NCBI GenBank assembly: GCA_029990205.1 | Contig: JAPEKQ010000001.1 | Location: 214,226 to 278,225 of the forward strand | Origin: a bacterium | Lineage (GTDB): Bacteria; Joyebacterota; Joyebacteria; Joyebacterales; Joyebacteraceae | Length of the DNA stretch: 64,000 bases | Reading direction: 5' to 3' | Shown here: piece after piece, positions 16,356-24,754 of the stretch | Position numbering within the stretch: position 1 is the first letter of the stretch | Layout of the letters: each line of letters opens with the position of its first letter | The notes under the pieces: generated by a model | Seen by the model: the letters and a program-made list of their open reading frames with translations, nothing else | Databases searched by the model: none | Told to the model about the DNA's origin: nothing | Position numbers and translations under genes: made by a program

Positions 16356-17486
16356 CTATGCGCGCGTGTACCGGCCACCCGGCCAGGCGCGCGCGAGCCC
16401 GGCGAGTTCGAGCTCGACCAGCCGTCCGAGGATCTCACGCACGGGAAGACCGAGCTTGCTCGCGATCTCTCCCGCGCTCAGCGGCGTCCTTCCCAGCAGC
16501 TCGCGGACGGCGTCTCCGGCCGTCGGACCGCGGTCGGCGCCTTCGTCTCCGCCTGCGTCTACGTCTGCGTCTAGATCACTCGCGGATCGGTCTCCCGCAG
16601 GCGCGGCTCCCCCGAACGGTCCCCACGCTCCCTCGAGCTCTTCGAGGACGTCCGACGCGCGCTCGACGAGCTTGGCGCCGCTCCTGAGCAGTCCGTTCGG
16701 ACCTCGCGCGCCCGGATCATCGGGCGCACCGGGGACGGCGAAGACCTCGCGCCCCTCCTCGAGAGCCATCGAAGCCGTGATCAGAGCGCCGCTTCTCTCT
16801 CCGGCCTCGACGACGACCACACCCGCCGAGCAACCGGCAACGATGCGGTTCCTCATCGGGAAGTGCTCGGCCAGAGGGCTCGCGCCGAACGGGAACTCGG
16901 TAACGACGGCTCCCGACGCCGCGATGCGCCGTGCCAGACCCGCGTTCTCCCGCGGGTAGACGTGGTCGAGACCCGATCCGAGCACCGCGATCGTCACGGC
17001 GCCCGCGTCGAGCGCGCCCTCGTGCGCCGCGGTGTCGATCCCCCGCGCGAGACCGCTGACGATCGACAGCCCCGCTGCGCCAAGCGATGCCGCGAGATCA
17101 CGGGCGAAGAGCCGCCCACGCGGCGTCGCCGCCCGGGATCCGACGATGGCGAGCGCCGGTCGCGGGGTCGACAACCCGCTCCCCTGTACGAAGAGACCCA
17201 CCGGCGGCCTCGCGATACGCGCCAGCGGGTCCGGAAAGCCCGCACTTCCGAACGTCACGAAGCGCGCGCCCGCCCCCGCGGCCGCCTCGAGCTGGCGGTC
17301 CCAGACGCGGTCGCGCACGGCGATCTCCAGAGCGCGGCGCTTCGCGGCTGCGATCTCCGCCCGACCGCGCCGCACCTCGGTGAGCGCGAGATCGAGCGAA
17401 CCGTGCCGTTCGCGAAGCCTCGCCGCCGTCGCCGTCCCAACACCGTCCGCCATGAGAAAGACCAGCGCCGCCCTCTGCTCCTCCAC
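16356..17486 (-). CDS. dprA: DNA-processing protein DprA
   Basis: 376-residue single-strand DNA-binding protein that loads RecA during natural transformation. The Rossmann-like core shows AIVGSRAATPRGRLFARDLA and GLARGIDTAAHEGAL, and the C-terminus carries a winged-helix DprA domain (LSAGEIASKLGLPVREILGRLVELELAG). A GTG at 17486 lies seven bases after GGGGAGG and is preferred over upstream in-frame starts. Together with the ComEA-like gene at 24.2-24.6 kb it suggests competence or DNA uptake. Confidence 0.92.
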   Translation of the reverse strand: MEEQRAALVFLMADGVGTATAARLRERHGSLDLALTEVRRGRAEIAAAKRRALEIAVRDRVWDRQLEAAAGAGARFVTFGSAGFPDPLARIARPPVGLFVQGSGLSTPRPALAIVGSRAATPRGRLFARDLAASLGAAGLSIVSGLARGIDTAAHEGALDAGAVTIAVLGSGLDHVYPRENAGLARRIAASGAVVTEFPFGASPLAEHFPMRNRIVAGCSAGVVVVEAGERSGALITASMALEEGREVFAVPGAPDDPGARGPNGLLRSGAKLVERASDVLEELEGAWGPFGGAAPAGDRSASDLDADVDAGGDEGADRGPTAGDAVRELLGRTPLSAGEIASKLGLPVREILGRLVELELAGLARAWPGGRYTRA

Positions 17487-17582
17487 CCCACCACCTCCCC
17501 GTGAATCCCCGTCGGTCTCCCGCCGGCCCCTGCCGGTGGGATGCAACGGCGCTGCGCGGCGCTCCGCCGCGCGCGCGTACCT

Positions 17583-18563
17583 CTATGACTCCACGCTGTC
17601 CAGGAGCTCCCGGATGGCGTGCTTCATCTCCTCGATGCCCTGTCCGCTGACGGATGAGACGACGAACGTGCGCTCGCCGCCGAACCGCGCTCCGGCAAGG
17701 TCGACATCGGCACCCACGTCCGCCTTCGTGAAGACGACGATACGCGGCTTCTCGGCCAACCCCTCCCCGTACTGCTCGAGTTCGCCCAGGATGATGCTGT
17801 ATGAGGCCTCGGGATCCTCATCGGAGGAGTCGACCAGCACGACGATGACCCGCGTCCGCTCGATGTGCTTGAGGAACCGGTCGCCGAGCCCCTTGCCCTC
17901 GTGCGCTCCCTCGATGATGCCAGGCAGATCCGCGACGACGAAACCCCGGTCGACCCCGTACTGCACCAGCCCGAGCACCGGACTGAGGGTCGTGAACGGG
18001 TAGTCCCCGATCTTCGGTCTCGCCGCCGAGATGGTCGAGAGCATGGTCGACTTCCCGGCGTTCGGGAGCCCGACGAGCCCGACGTCGGCAATGAGCTTGA
18101 GCTCGAGGTCGACGATCACCTCTTCTCCCGGTCTCCCGGGCTCGCAGCGGGTCGGCGCCTGGACCGTGGAGCTCGCGAACCTCGCGTTCCCCCGCCCACC
18201 GCGCCCACCGGCCGCGGCGACCACCCGCTTACCTGCCTCATCGAGGTCGGCGATGATCTCGCCTGTCTCTTTGTTCCTGATGATGGTGCCGACCGGGACG
18301 CGCAGCGTGATGTCCTCGCCGTCGTGCCCGGTCTTCCGCGAGCTGCCGCCGTGGCGACCGCGCTCCGCCTTGTAGTTCCTCCGGTAGCGGAAGTCCAGGA
18401 GCGTCGACCGTCCGCCGTCGGCCACGAAGACGATGTCGCCTCCTTTGCCGCCGTCGCCGCCGTTGGGTCCGCCACGCGGAACGAACTTCTCGCGCCGGAA
18501 GCTCTTGCATCCGTCGCCGCCGTCGCCGGCCTTCAGCTCAACGGTCGCAGCGTCGATCAACAT
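17583..18563 (-). CDS. obg: GTPase Obg/CgtA
   Basis: 326-residue ribosome-associated GTPase. The glycine-rich Obg fold occupies residues 1-155 (KAGDGGDGCKSFRREKFVPRG; GGRGGRGNARF), followed by the G domain with G1 GLPNAGKS, G3 DLPG in VADLPGIIEGAHEGKGLG, and G4 FTKAD. It supports 50S subunit assembly and stress control. The C-terminal extension seen in some species is missing. GAGGAG for its ATG lies inside the end of the upstream oxidase gene, only three bases away. Confidence 0.95.
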   Translation of the reverse strand: MLIDAATVELKAGDGGDGCKSFRREKFVPRGGPNGGDGGKGGDIVFVADGGRSTLLDFRYRRNYKAERGRHGGSSRKTGHDGEDITLRVPVGTIIRNKETGEIIADLDEAGKRVVAAAGGRGGRGNARFASSTVQAPTRCEPGRPGEEVIVDLELKLIADVGLVGLPNAGKSTMLSTISAARPKIGDYPFTTLSPVLGLVQYGVDRGFVVADLPGIIEGAHEGKGLGDRFLKHIERTRVIVVLVDSSDEDPEASYSIILGELEQYGEGLAEKPRIVVFTKADVGADVDLAGARFGGERTFVVSSVSGQGIEEMKHAIRELLDSVES

Positions 18564-18566
18564 CCG

Positions 18567-20009
18567 CTACTCCTCACCTCCGGGCGACTCGTCATCGAGC
18601 CCCTTCCACCAGGGATTCGGACGGTCGCTCAGGATCTTCTCCGGATTCATGATCCCGTCGGGATCGAGCGCCCGCTTGACCACCCGCGTGGTCTCGAGCG
18701 CCGGTGCGTCCAGTTCGCGGGACAGGTGCTCGGCCTTGGTGATCCCGATCCCGTGTTCGCCGCTCAAGGTGCCGCCCATCGAGATCGCGGCGTCGAACAG
18801 CTGAGTCACCGCTCGCCGCGCCCGCGTCATCTGGTCTCGGTCGGCCCTGTCGACGATGATGTTCACATGAAGATTGCCGTCACCGGCGTGGCCGAATGTC
18901 AGGATCGGGAGATCGAAGGCCTCGGCGATCTCCCGCATCCGGTCGACGTAGTCGGGAATCCGGCTCCGCGGCACTGTGATGTCCTCATTGATCTTGCCCG
19001 TCGAGAGTCTCGCGAGCGACGCCGAGATCGATCGCCGGACCTCCCAGAGCTCGTCGCGCTCGGCCTCGTCCTCGGCCCACCGATGCCCGGTCGCCTCGCC
19101 GTCTTCCAGGAGCTGACGGACCTCGATGGCGCCGCGCCGGACGTCCTCCTCGGTGCCCTCGAGCTCGATGAGAAGCGCTCCCTCGGGCGGGTTCTCCGGC
19201 TTCTCCCCTCGCACGTACTCGAGCGAGCACGTGAGCGTGTCCCGGTCGATGATCTCGAGCACACTCACCGGCACGCCGGCGGCGGTGATGTCCGCGACCG
19301 CCCTTGCCGCGCCGACCAGGGAAGGGAACTCCGCCCAGCACGTGAGTGTCAGTTCCGGGATGTCCGTGAGCCGTACGGCCACCTGTGTGACGACGGCCAG
19401 CGTTCCCTCGGAACCGACGACGAGCGGAGCAGGATCCCACCCCGTGGTGTCGGCGAGATACCCGGTCCGGACCACGCGCCCGTCGGCGAGGACGAACTCG
19501 AGACCTGCGACGTAGTCGCCCGTTCTCCCGTAGAGCACGGTCCTCGGTCCGGCGGCGCCCTCGGCGACGTTGCCGCCGAGCGTCGACATCTTGAGGCTCG
19601 CCGGGTCGGGCGGATACGTCAGCCCGTCCTCCCTGGCGCGAGCCCTGAGGTCCTCGTTGACCACGCCCGGTTCGACCACGGCGACAGCTGCGTCGGTATC
19701 GATCCTGAGCACGCGGTTCATGCACTCGAAGGAGAGCACGATCCCGCCGCTCACCGGAACGCTGCCACCGGTATAGCCCGTGCCCGCGCCCCGCGCGACG
19801 ACTGGAAGACCGGTGTCGTGTGCGATGCGCACCACAGCCGCGACGTCCTCAGTCGAGTCCGGCCAGACGACAATGTCGGGGAGCGAGTGGATGTCGGTCG
19901 CGTCGTACGCGTAGCAGACAAGGTCTTCGCGGAGTGTCGACGAAGATCCTCTCACCGCGCGGGCGATCCGCTTCAGGACGGGGGCCGAAGCCCTCGCGTG
20001 TGACGACAT
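18567..20009 (-). CDS. FAD-linked oxidase, glycolate/D-lactate dehydrogenase type
   Basis: 480-residue flavoprotein of the GlcD/D-2-hydroxyacid dehydrogenase family. The PP-loop FAD-binding domain is seen at VVARGAGTGYTGGSVPVSGGIV and TLGGNVAEGAAGPRTVLYG. The C-terminal cap and oxidase domain contains GHAGDGNLHVNI and GGTLSGEHGIGITK, the latter with the conserved histidine. The substrate is probably a D-2-hydroxyacid but glycolate and lactate cannot be told apart. The ATG at 20009 follows GGAG by seven bases. It sits alone among housekeeping genes, without GlcE/GlcF partners. Confidence 0.88.
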   Translation of the reverse strand: MSSHARASAPVLKRIARAVRGSSSTLREDLVCYAYDATDIHSLPDIVVWPDSTEDVAAVVRIAHDTGLPVVARGAGTGYTGGSVPVSGGIVLSFECMNRVLRIDTDAAVAVVEPGVVNEDLRARAREDGLTYPPDPASLKMSTLGGNVAEGAAGPRTVLYGRTGDYVAGLEFVLADGRVVRTGYLADTTGWDPAPLVVGSEGTLAVVTQVAVRLTDIPELTLTCWAEFPSLVGAARAVADITAAGVPVSVLEIIDRDTLTCSLEYVRGEKPENPPEGALLIELEGTEEDVRRGAIEVRQLLEDGEATGHRWAEDEAERDELWEVRRSISASLARLSTGKINEDITVPRSRIPDYVDRMREIAEAFDLPILTFGHAGDGNLHVNIIVDRADRDQMTRARRAVTQLFDAAISMGGTLSGEHGIGITKAEHLSRELDAPALETTRVVKRALDPDGIMNPEKILSDRPNPWWKGLDDESPGGEE

Positions 20010-20056
20010 GCAGTATCTCCATGCGGGCGCCCTTCCTCGGCGCCCACGGGTAATCG

Positions 20057-20548
20057 CTAGGAGTTCCGCCGAGCTCTGCGCCGTTCGAGCAGCCTCTCGA
20101 GCACCGCCGGAGGGACGAACCCGCTGGCGTCGCCGCCGAGCAGCGCGACCTCCTTCACTACGGTCGAGTCGAGATAGCTGTAGTTCTTGTTGGGCATAAG
20201 GAAGACGGTCTCGACCTCGGGAGCGAGATGACGGTTCATCAACGCCATCTGGAACTCGTACTCGAAGTCGGACACGGCCCGGAGTCCTCGCACGATCGAC
20301 GTCGCACCGCACCTCCGCACCTCGTCCACGAGAAGACCGTTGAACGCTTCCACGGTGATGCCCTCGAGTTCGGCCGTCACCTCACGGATCATCTCGACGC
20401 GTTCCTCGACCGTGAACATCGGGTCCTTGTCCCTCGCCGTTCCGACCGAGACGATCACCTCGTCGAAGAGACGCAGCGCCCTGTGCACCAGGTCCAGATG
20501 ACCGTTGGTGATCGGATCGAACGTCCCCGGATAGAGTGCCTTTGTCAC
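20057..20548 (-). CDS. coaD: Phosphopantetheine adenylyltransferase
   Basis: 163-residue enzyme for the penultimate step of coenzyme A synthesis, transferring AMP to 4'-phosphopantetheine. YPGTFDPITNGHLDLV carries the T/HxGH nucleotide site, and VRGLRAVSDFEYEFQMALMN and NYSYLDSTVVKEVA are diagnostic. Two GTGs are possible: one at 20569 overlaps the rsmD stop, and one at 20548 follows GGGAGGG and gives the usual length, so the latter is used. The rsmD-coaD order is common in bacteria. Confidence 0.95.
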   Translation of the reverse strand: MTKALYPGTFDPITNGHLDLVHRALRLFDEVIVSVGTARDKDPMFTVEERVEMIREVTAELEGITVEAFNGLLVDEVRRCGATSIVRGLRAVSDFEYEFQMALMNRHLAPEVETVFLMPNKNYSYLDSTVVKEVALLGGDASGFVPPAVLERLLERRRARRNS

Positions 20549-20565
20549 GAACCCTCCCTGGAAGG

Positions 20566-21135
20566 TCACTGAGTGTCGCCGGGGTCGGCGACGTCGTGCA
20601 GTTCAACCTCGATGGTCCCGTAGCGTTTCACAGTTCTGAGTCTCAGACGCGCGCCGCGCGTCGGGAGACGGTCGTCCGCTCTGTGCTCGATCACGACGAG
20701 CGCGCCGTCGGCGACGCCGTCCCAGCGGTCCAGAGCGTCGTAGACACGTCGCGCCCCATCCGTGTCATACGGCGGATCGGCGAACACGATGTCGAACCGC
20801 TCCCGGCCGCGCGGCGGCGACGTCACGAAGCGCACGGCATCGGACCGCATGATCCGGCAGCGGTCGCCGACCCCGAACTCCTGAATCGTCCCCTTCAGAT
20901 GGCCGATGACGCGCGCTTCGCGCTCGACGAAGACGGCCTCGGCGGCGCCGCGGGAGATGCTCTCGAGCCCGAGGCTCCCGGTCCCCGCGAAGAGGTCGAG
21001 CACACGAGCGCCCGGGAGTCTGTCCTCGATCGTCGCGAACAGCGATTCACGCACGCGGTCGTATGTCGGTCTCAGTTCGACGCCCCGCGGGACATCGATC
21101 CGTCTTCCGCCGAGTTCACCCGCGATGATCCTCAC
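20566..21135 (-). CDS. rsmD: 16S rRNA (guanine-966 N2)-methyltransferase
   Basis: 189-residue methyltransferase that modifies G966 of 16S rRNA in the 30S subunit. Motifs include the start RIIAGELGGRRI, RPTYDRVRESLF, the SAM site LDLFAGTGSLGLE and the catalytic VFADPPYD. A GTG at 21135 follows GGGGAG and is chosen because the family begins with the RIIAG segment; a GTG two codons earlier is possible. Its stop touches the start region of coaD. Confidence 0.93.
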   Translation of the reverse strand: MRIIAGELGGRRIDVPRGVELRPTYDRVRESLFATIEDRLPGARVLDLFAGTGSLGLESISRGAAEAVFVEREARVIGHLKGTIQEFGVGDRCRIMRSDAVRFVTSPPRGRERFDIVFADPPYDTDGARRVYDALDRWDGVADGALVVIEHRADDRLPTRGARLRLRTVKRYGTIEVELHDVADPGDTQ

Positions 21136-21197
21136 CAGCACTCCCCGCTCATCGTGCCCTGCGCGCACGGGGTCAGTCGTTATCGCGCTCCGCGCGC

Positions 21198-22571
21198 CTA
21201 GTCCTCCTGAACGTCACCTTCCATCCCGTAACGCTGGAGCTTCCGATAGAGCGTCGACGGGTTGATCCCCAGGATCTCCGCGGCCTGCTTCTTCTTCCAG
21301 CCCGTCTCCTCGAGCGTCTGGAGCAGATAGCGCTGCTCGAGTTCATCGAGCGTGATCCCGCTGACACCGAGGGCGCCGGGGCCGGCCGCGCGCGACCGCT
21401 TCCGCAGACGCTCTGGGAAGATCGATACGTTGAGACTCTCGGCCGTGATCTCGCTGCCGTCGGCAAGGATCACGGCGCGCTCGATGATGTTCTCAAGTTC
21501 GCGGACGTTGCCCGGCCACTCGTACGACGTGAGAATGTCCATCGCGCCTTCGGCGACCGACTTCTCCCCAGCCGTCAGCTTCTCGAGGAAGTGCTCGACG
21601 AGCAGCGGGATGTCGTCGCGGCGGTCGCGGAGCGGCGGAATGGTGATCGGGATGACATTCAAACGATAGTACAGGTCCGCGCGGAAGCCGCCCTCCTGAA
21701 CCTGGTGCTCGAGGTCGGCATTCGTCGCGGCGATGACGCGGACGTCCACCTTCGTCGGCTTGGTGCCGCCGACCGGCACCACCTCGCGCTCCTGGAGCAC
21801 GCGCAGGAGCTTCACCTGAATGGCCAGCGACGTCTCCCCGACCTCATCGAGGAAGAAGGTACCGCCGTCGGCGACCACGAACAGGCCGCGCTTATCGCGC
21901 ACGGCTCCCGTGAACGATCCCTTCACGTGGCCGAACAGCTCGCTCTCGAGCAGCGTTTCCGGCAGCGCGCCGCAGTTGATCGACACGAACCGCTGGTCCG
22001 CCCGGGCGCTCCCCGCGTGGATGGCGCGCGCCACGAGTTCCTTGCCCGTGCCGCTCTCTCCCCTGAGCATGACGGTGCTCGATGTTCTGGCGACCCGATC
22101 GATCAGCTCGAAGACGGAGTTGATCTCCGTGCTCTCTCCGATCATGTCGCGGTCCGCGCTCGGATGGAGCGCGCGCTCCAGGTCATTCTTCTCAGCCCGA
22201 AGCTGCTTGATCTCGAGCGCGTTCCGAACGACCTGCTTGAGCTCCTCGTTCGAGACGGGCTTCAGAAGGTAGTAGAAGGCGCCGAGATTGAGCGCCTCGA
22301 TGGCCGACTCCTGCGACGCGTGGCCCGTGACGATGATGATGGGGACGGTCGGGTCGGACTCCTTGAACGATCCGAGGATTTCGATACCCGTCATGCCCGG
22401 GAGCTGGATGTCCGTGATGACCGCGTCGAAGCTCTCCCGCTTGCTCAGCTTCACCGCCTTCTTCCCGTCGGACGCGGCCAGGACCTCGTACCCCTCTCGC
22501 TCGAGCATCATGGACAGATACTCCCTGATGCTATCCTCGTCGTCGATGACGAGTATCCTCCCGTGCGGCAT
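21198..22571 (-). CDS. Sigma-54-dependent response regulator (NtrC family)
   Basis: 457 residues in three domains: receiver (1-120, phospho-acceptor Asp54 in VITDIQLPG, Lys104 in LKPV), AAA+ (about 143-370, Walker A GESGTGKE at 171-178, Walker B FFLDE) and a Fis-type helix-turn-helix at the end ([24 protein letters not shown]). It should activate sigma-54 promoters when phosphorylated by the histidine kinase encoded 23 bases upstream. The sigma-54 contact loop, normally GAFTGA, reads GSFTGA at residues 218-223. The ATG follows GGGGAGG. Target genes are unknown. Confidence 0.92.
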   Translation of the reverse strand: MPHGRILVIDDEDSIREYLSMMLEREGYEVLAASDGKKAVKLSKRESFDAVITDIQLPGMTGIEILGSFKESDPTVPIIIVTGHASQESAIEALNLGAFYYLLKPVSNEELKQVVRNALEIKQLRAEKNDLERALHPSADRDMIGESTEINSVFELIDRVARTSSTVMLRGESGTGKELVARAIHAGSARADQRFVSINCGALPETLLESELFGHVKGSFTGAVRDKRGLFVVADGGTFFLDEVGETSLAIQVKLLRVLQEREVVPVGGTKPTKVDVRVIAATNADLEHQVQEGGFRADLYYRLNVIPITIPPLRDRRDDIPLLVEHFLEKLTAGEKSVAEGAMDILTSYEWPGNVRELENIIERAVILADGSEITAESLNVSIFPERLRKRSRAAGPGALGVSGITLDELEQRYLLQTLEETGWKKKQAAEILGINPSTLYRKLQRYGMEGDVQED

Positions 22572-22594
22572 GGTGTCCTCCCCGTGTGATCTGT

Positions 22595-24208
22595 CTAGTC
22601 TCCGGCCTTCGGAAGATAGATAACGAACCGACTGCCCTTCCCGGGCGCGGTCTCGATCTCGATACGTCCGCCGTGCGACTCGACGAGCTTGTCGGCGATG
22701 GCAAGACCGAGTCCCGTCCCTGACTGCTTCGTCGTCCAGAAAGGCGCGAACATCTGCTCGAGCGCCTCGCGCTCCATGCCGACGCCCGTGTCGGTGACGC
22801 TGACGGCGATCTCGTCGCTCGCGCCGCCGCGTCCGTTCACGGCGACGCTGCTCCCGACGTCCGCGGTCACCCGAACGGAACCGGCCTCTTCGATGGCCTC
22901 CATTCCGTTGACCACGAGGTTCAGGAGCACCTGCTTCAGCTGCTCGGAGTTCCCGAGTACGCGCAGTCCGCCATCCTCCATGGTGAGGTTGATCCCGTCG
23001 CCGAACGCGCGGTGCGACCTGGCGATCGCCTCGACCTCCTTGAACAGCGCCACGAGGAGCACGGTCCCACTCGGCGGCTCCATGACACGCCCGTAGGTGA
23101 GCACGTCTCTGGTGAGTGTCGCAAGACGGTCGCTCTCGCGGACGACCAGATCAACGAGTCGCGCGTCGTCGCTCCCTTCCGCCACACCCTCCTTGAGCAT
23201 CTCCGCCGATCCCTTGATCGCATTGAGCGGGTTCCGGATCTCGTGAGCCATCCCGGCGGCGAACTGACCGAGCGACGCGAGCCGGTCGGCGTGAAGTCTG
23301 TCGCGCTCCTGACGGCGCGCCTCGGTGATATCCTGGAAGATGATGATGACTCCGGCGTCGACGCCGTCGTCGTCGCGGAGCAGCGATGTCGAGAGCCCGA
23401 TCGGCACACTCCCGTCAGCCCGCTCGACGCTGATCTCCGCGCGCTCCGACGTCCTCCCATCCTCCACGGCGGCCGATACGAGTTCGGCGAAGGCCGGGTG
23501 CGCGGCGAAGACCTCCGAGAAGTGAGCGCGCGGCGTGCCGGACGCCGGGATGTCGAGAATCGCGCGACCACGCTCGTTCAGCGAGAGCAGCCCTCCCGAC
23601 ATGTCGAAGAGCGCCAGACCGCTCTGGATGCTCTCGATGAGATTGTCGATGTGGACGTGCGCGGCGTCGAGAGCGGTCTCTGCCTCTCCCAGTCTCTTCT
23701 CCCCCTCGCGAACGCGTCTCGAGAGCATACCGACGAGGATCGAGACCACGGTGAGCGAGACCGCGAGCACGGCCGTCTCCGCCAGGATTCCGGCGCCATT
23801 GGAGCGCGCTGCCGAGGGGCTCTCGGCGATGAAGAGCGCAGCGAACGCCGCCAGAGACAACACGGTGACGATGGCGCCGGGCTTCGGACCAAGCGCCGTC
23901 GACGAGACGATGACGGGAAGGAAGTAGAGAAGCTTGAACGGGCTCGCCAGACCGCCGGACGAGAGGACGATCAGCGTCACGAGCACGACGTCGGCGACGA
24001 ACAGTGTGAGAAGCAGCCACAGGCTCTCGCGCCCGCGCCTGCGTGACCAGACGGCGTAGGGAATGCTGAGCGCCGCGACACCGATGGCCATCAGGACCAC
24101 GGGCGCGACCGAGATGTCATCGCTCATCAGCGCGGCCGTGATCACGGCCGCCGAGACGAGCAGGCGACCGACGATGAGACCGCGTGCCGCTGGCTGCCCT
24201 CCGCTCAT
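22595..24208 (-). CDS. PAS-domain sensor histidine kinase
   Basis: 537 residues. About five or six hydrophobic segments fill residues 10-165, then a coiled linker, a PAS domain (about 190-295, ending IIFQDITEARRQ) and a HisKA/HATPase module with the phospho-histidine at about 322 in AGMAHEIRNPLNAIKGSAE, N box NLVVNGMEAIEEAG, G1 DTGVGM and G2 GTGLGLAI. The arrangement resembles NtrB/AtoS-type partners of NtrC-type regulators. The ATG overlaps the ComEA-like gene by four bases. The signal sensed is not evident; no large periplasmic domain is present. Confidence 0.9.
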   Translation of the reverse strand: MSGGQPAARGLIVGRLLVSAAVITAALMSDDISVAPVVLMAIGVAALSIPYAVWSRRRGRESLWLLLTLFVADVVLVTLIVLSSGGLASPFKLLYFLPVIVSSTALGPKPGAIVTVLSLAAFAALFIAESPSAARSNGAGILAETAVLAVSLTVVSILVGMLSRRVREGEKRLGEAETALDAAHVHIDNLIESIQSGLALFDMSGGLLSLNERGRAILDIPASGTPRAHFSEVFAAHPAFAELVSAAVEDGRTSERAEISVERADGSVPIGLSTSLLRDDDGVDAGVIIIFQDITEARRQERDRLHADRLASLGQFAAGMAHEIRNPLNAIKGSAEMLKEGVAEGSDDARLVDLVVRESDRLATLTRDVLTYGRVMEPPSGTVLLVALFKEVEAIARSHRAFGDGINLTMEDGGLRVLGNSEQLKQVLLNLVVNGMEAIEEAGSVRVTADVGSSVAVNGRGGASDEIAVSVTDTGVGMEREALEQMFAPFWTTKQSGTGLGLAIADKLVESHGGRIEIETAPGKGSRFVIYLPKAGD

Positions 24209-24645
24209 CGTTCCTCCCTGGCATGATGTTCGGTCGGCGGTCCCGTGTCTCCGAGAGTCGCCATGGGTCGAAGCCGCGCGAGCGTGGCGGGACCGATGCC
24301 ACTGACGTCGATGAGCGCGTCGAGCGACGCGAACCGACCGTGCCGCTCGCGGTGCCTGGCGATCGCGGCGGCCTTCGCGGGACCGATCCCCGGGAGTCCG
24401 GTCAGCTCTTCGACGGTGGCCTCGTTCACGTCGATGGGACCGGCAACCTCCCCGGTCTGCCCCTCACGGCCGCTCCCGTCGAGAATCTCTCCCGGAACCG
24501 CGGTCGGCGTCCCCGGCGATGTGACCAGGTCCGGCACCAGCGCCGGGTCGACCCTCCTGAGTCCGAGCACGATCGCTCCGACGGCTGCAGCCGTCGCCAG
24601 AAAGGCGATGACGGCCCGCTCATCGCGTGTCAGAAGCCCCCTCAC
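24205..24645 (-). CDS. ComEA-like helix-hairpin-helix protein
   Basis: 146 residues: a short N-terminus, one membrane segment (AVIAFLATAAAVGAIVLGL), a proline-rich linker and a C-terminal double helix-hairpin-helix domain (IDVNEATVEELTGLPGIGPAKAAAIARHR and FASLDALIDVSGIGPATLARL). This is the layout of ComEA, the membrane-anchored DNA receptor of competence. The GTG at 24645 follows GGGAGGGG. It is the first gene of the unit with the kinase and regulator. Confidence 0.85.
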   Translation of the reverse strand: MRGLLTRDERAVIAFLATAAAVGAIVLGLRRVDPALVPDLVTSPGTPTAVPGEILDGSGREGQTGEVAGPIDVNEATVEELTGLPGIGPAKAAAIARHRERHGRFASLDALIDVSGIGPATLARLRPMATLGDTGPPTEHHAREER

Positions 24646-24669
24646 GTCCCCTCCCTGCCCTGCCGACCC

Positions 24670-24698
24670 AATGTAGTTTATTGCAAAACGCAATGCAA
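24670..24698 (-). promoter_or_regulatory. Predicted promoter of the ComEA-like/two-component operon
   Basis: On the minus strand TTGCAT and TACATT are spaced by 17 bases within an AT-rich island that also holds the inverted motif TTGCATTGCG / TTTTGCAA. The start would lie about 20 bases before the GTG of the ComEA-like gene. A regulator could bind the TTGCA-containing symmetry. Confidence 0.4.
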
Positions 24699-24754
24699 AC
24701 GAATCCTGACGGACCCAGGGGTTTGATGAGGGCATACGGTCTGTGGTGGGGTGG

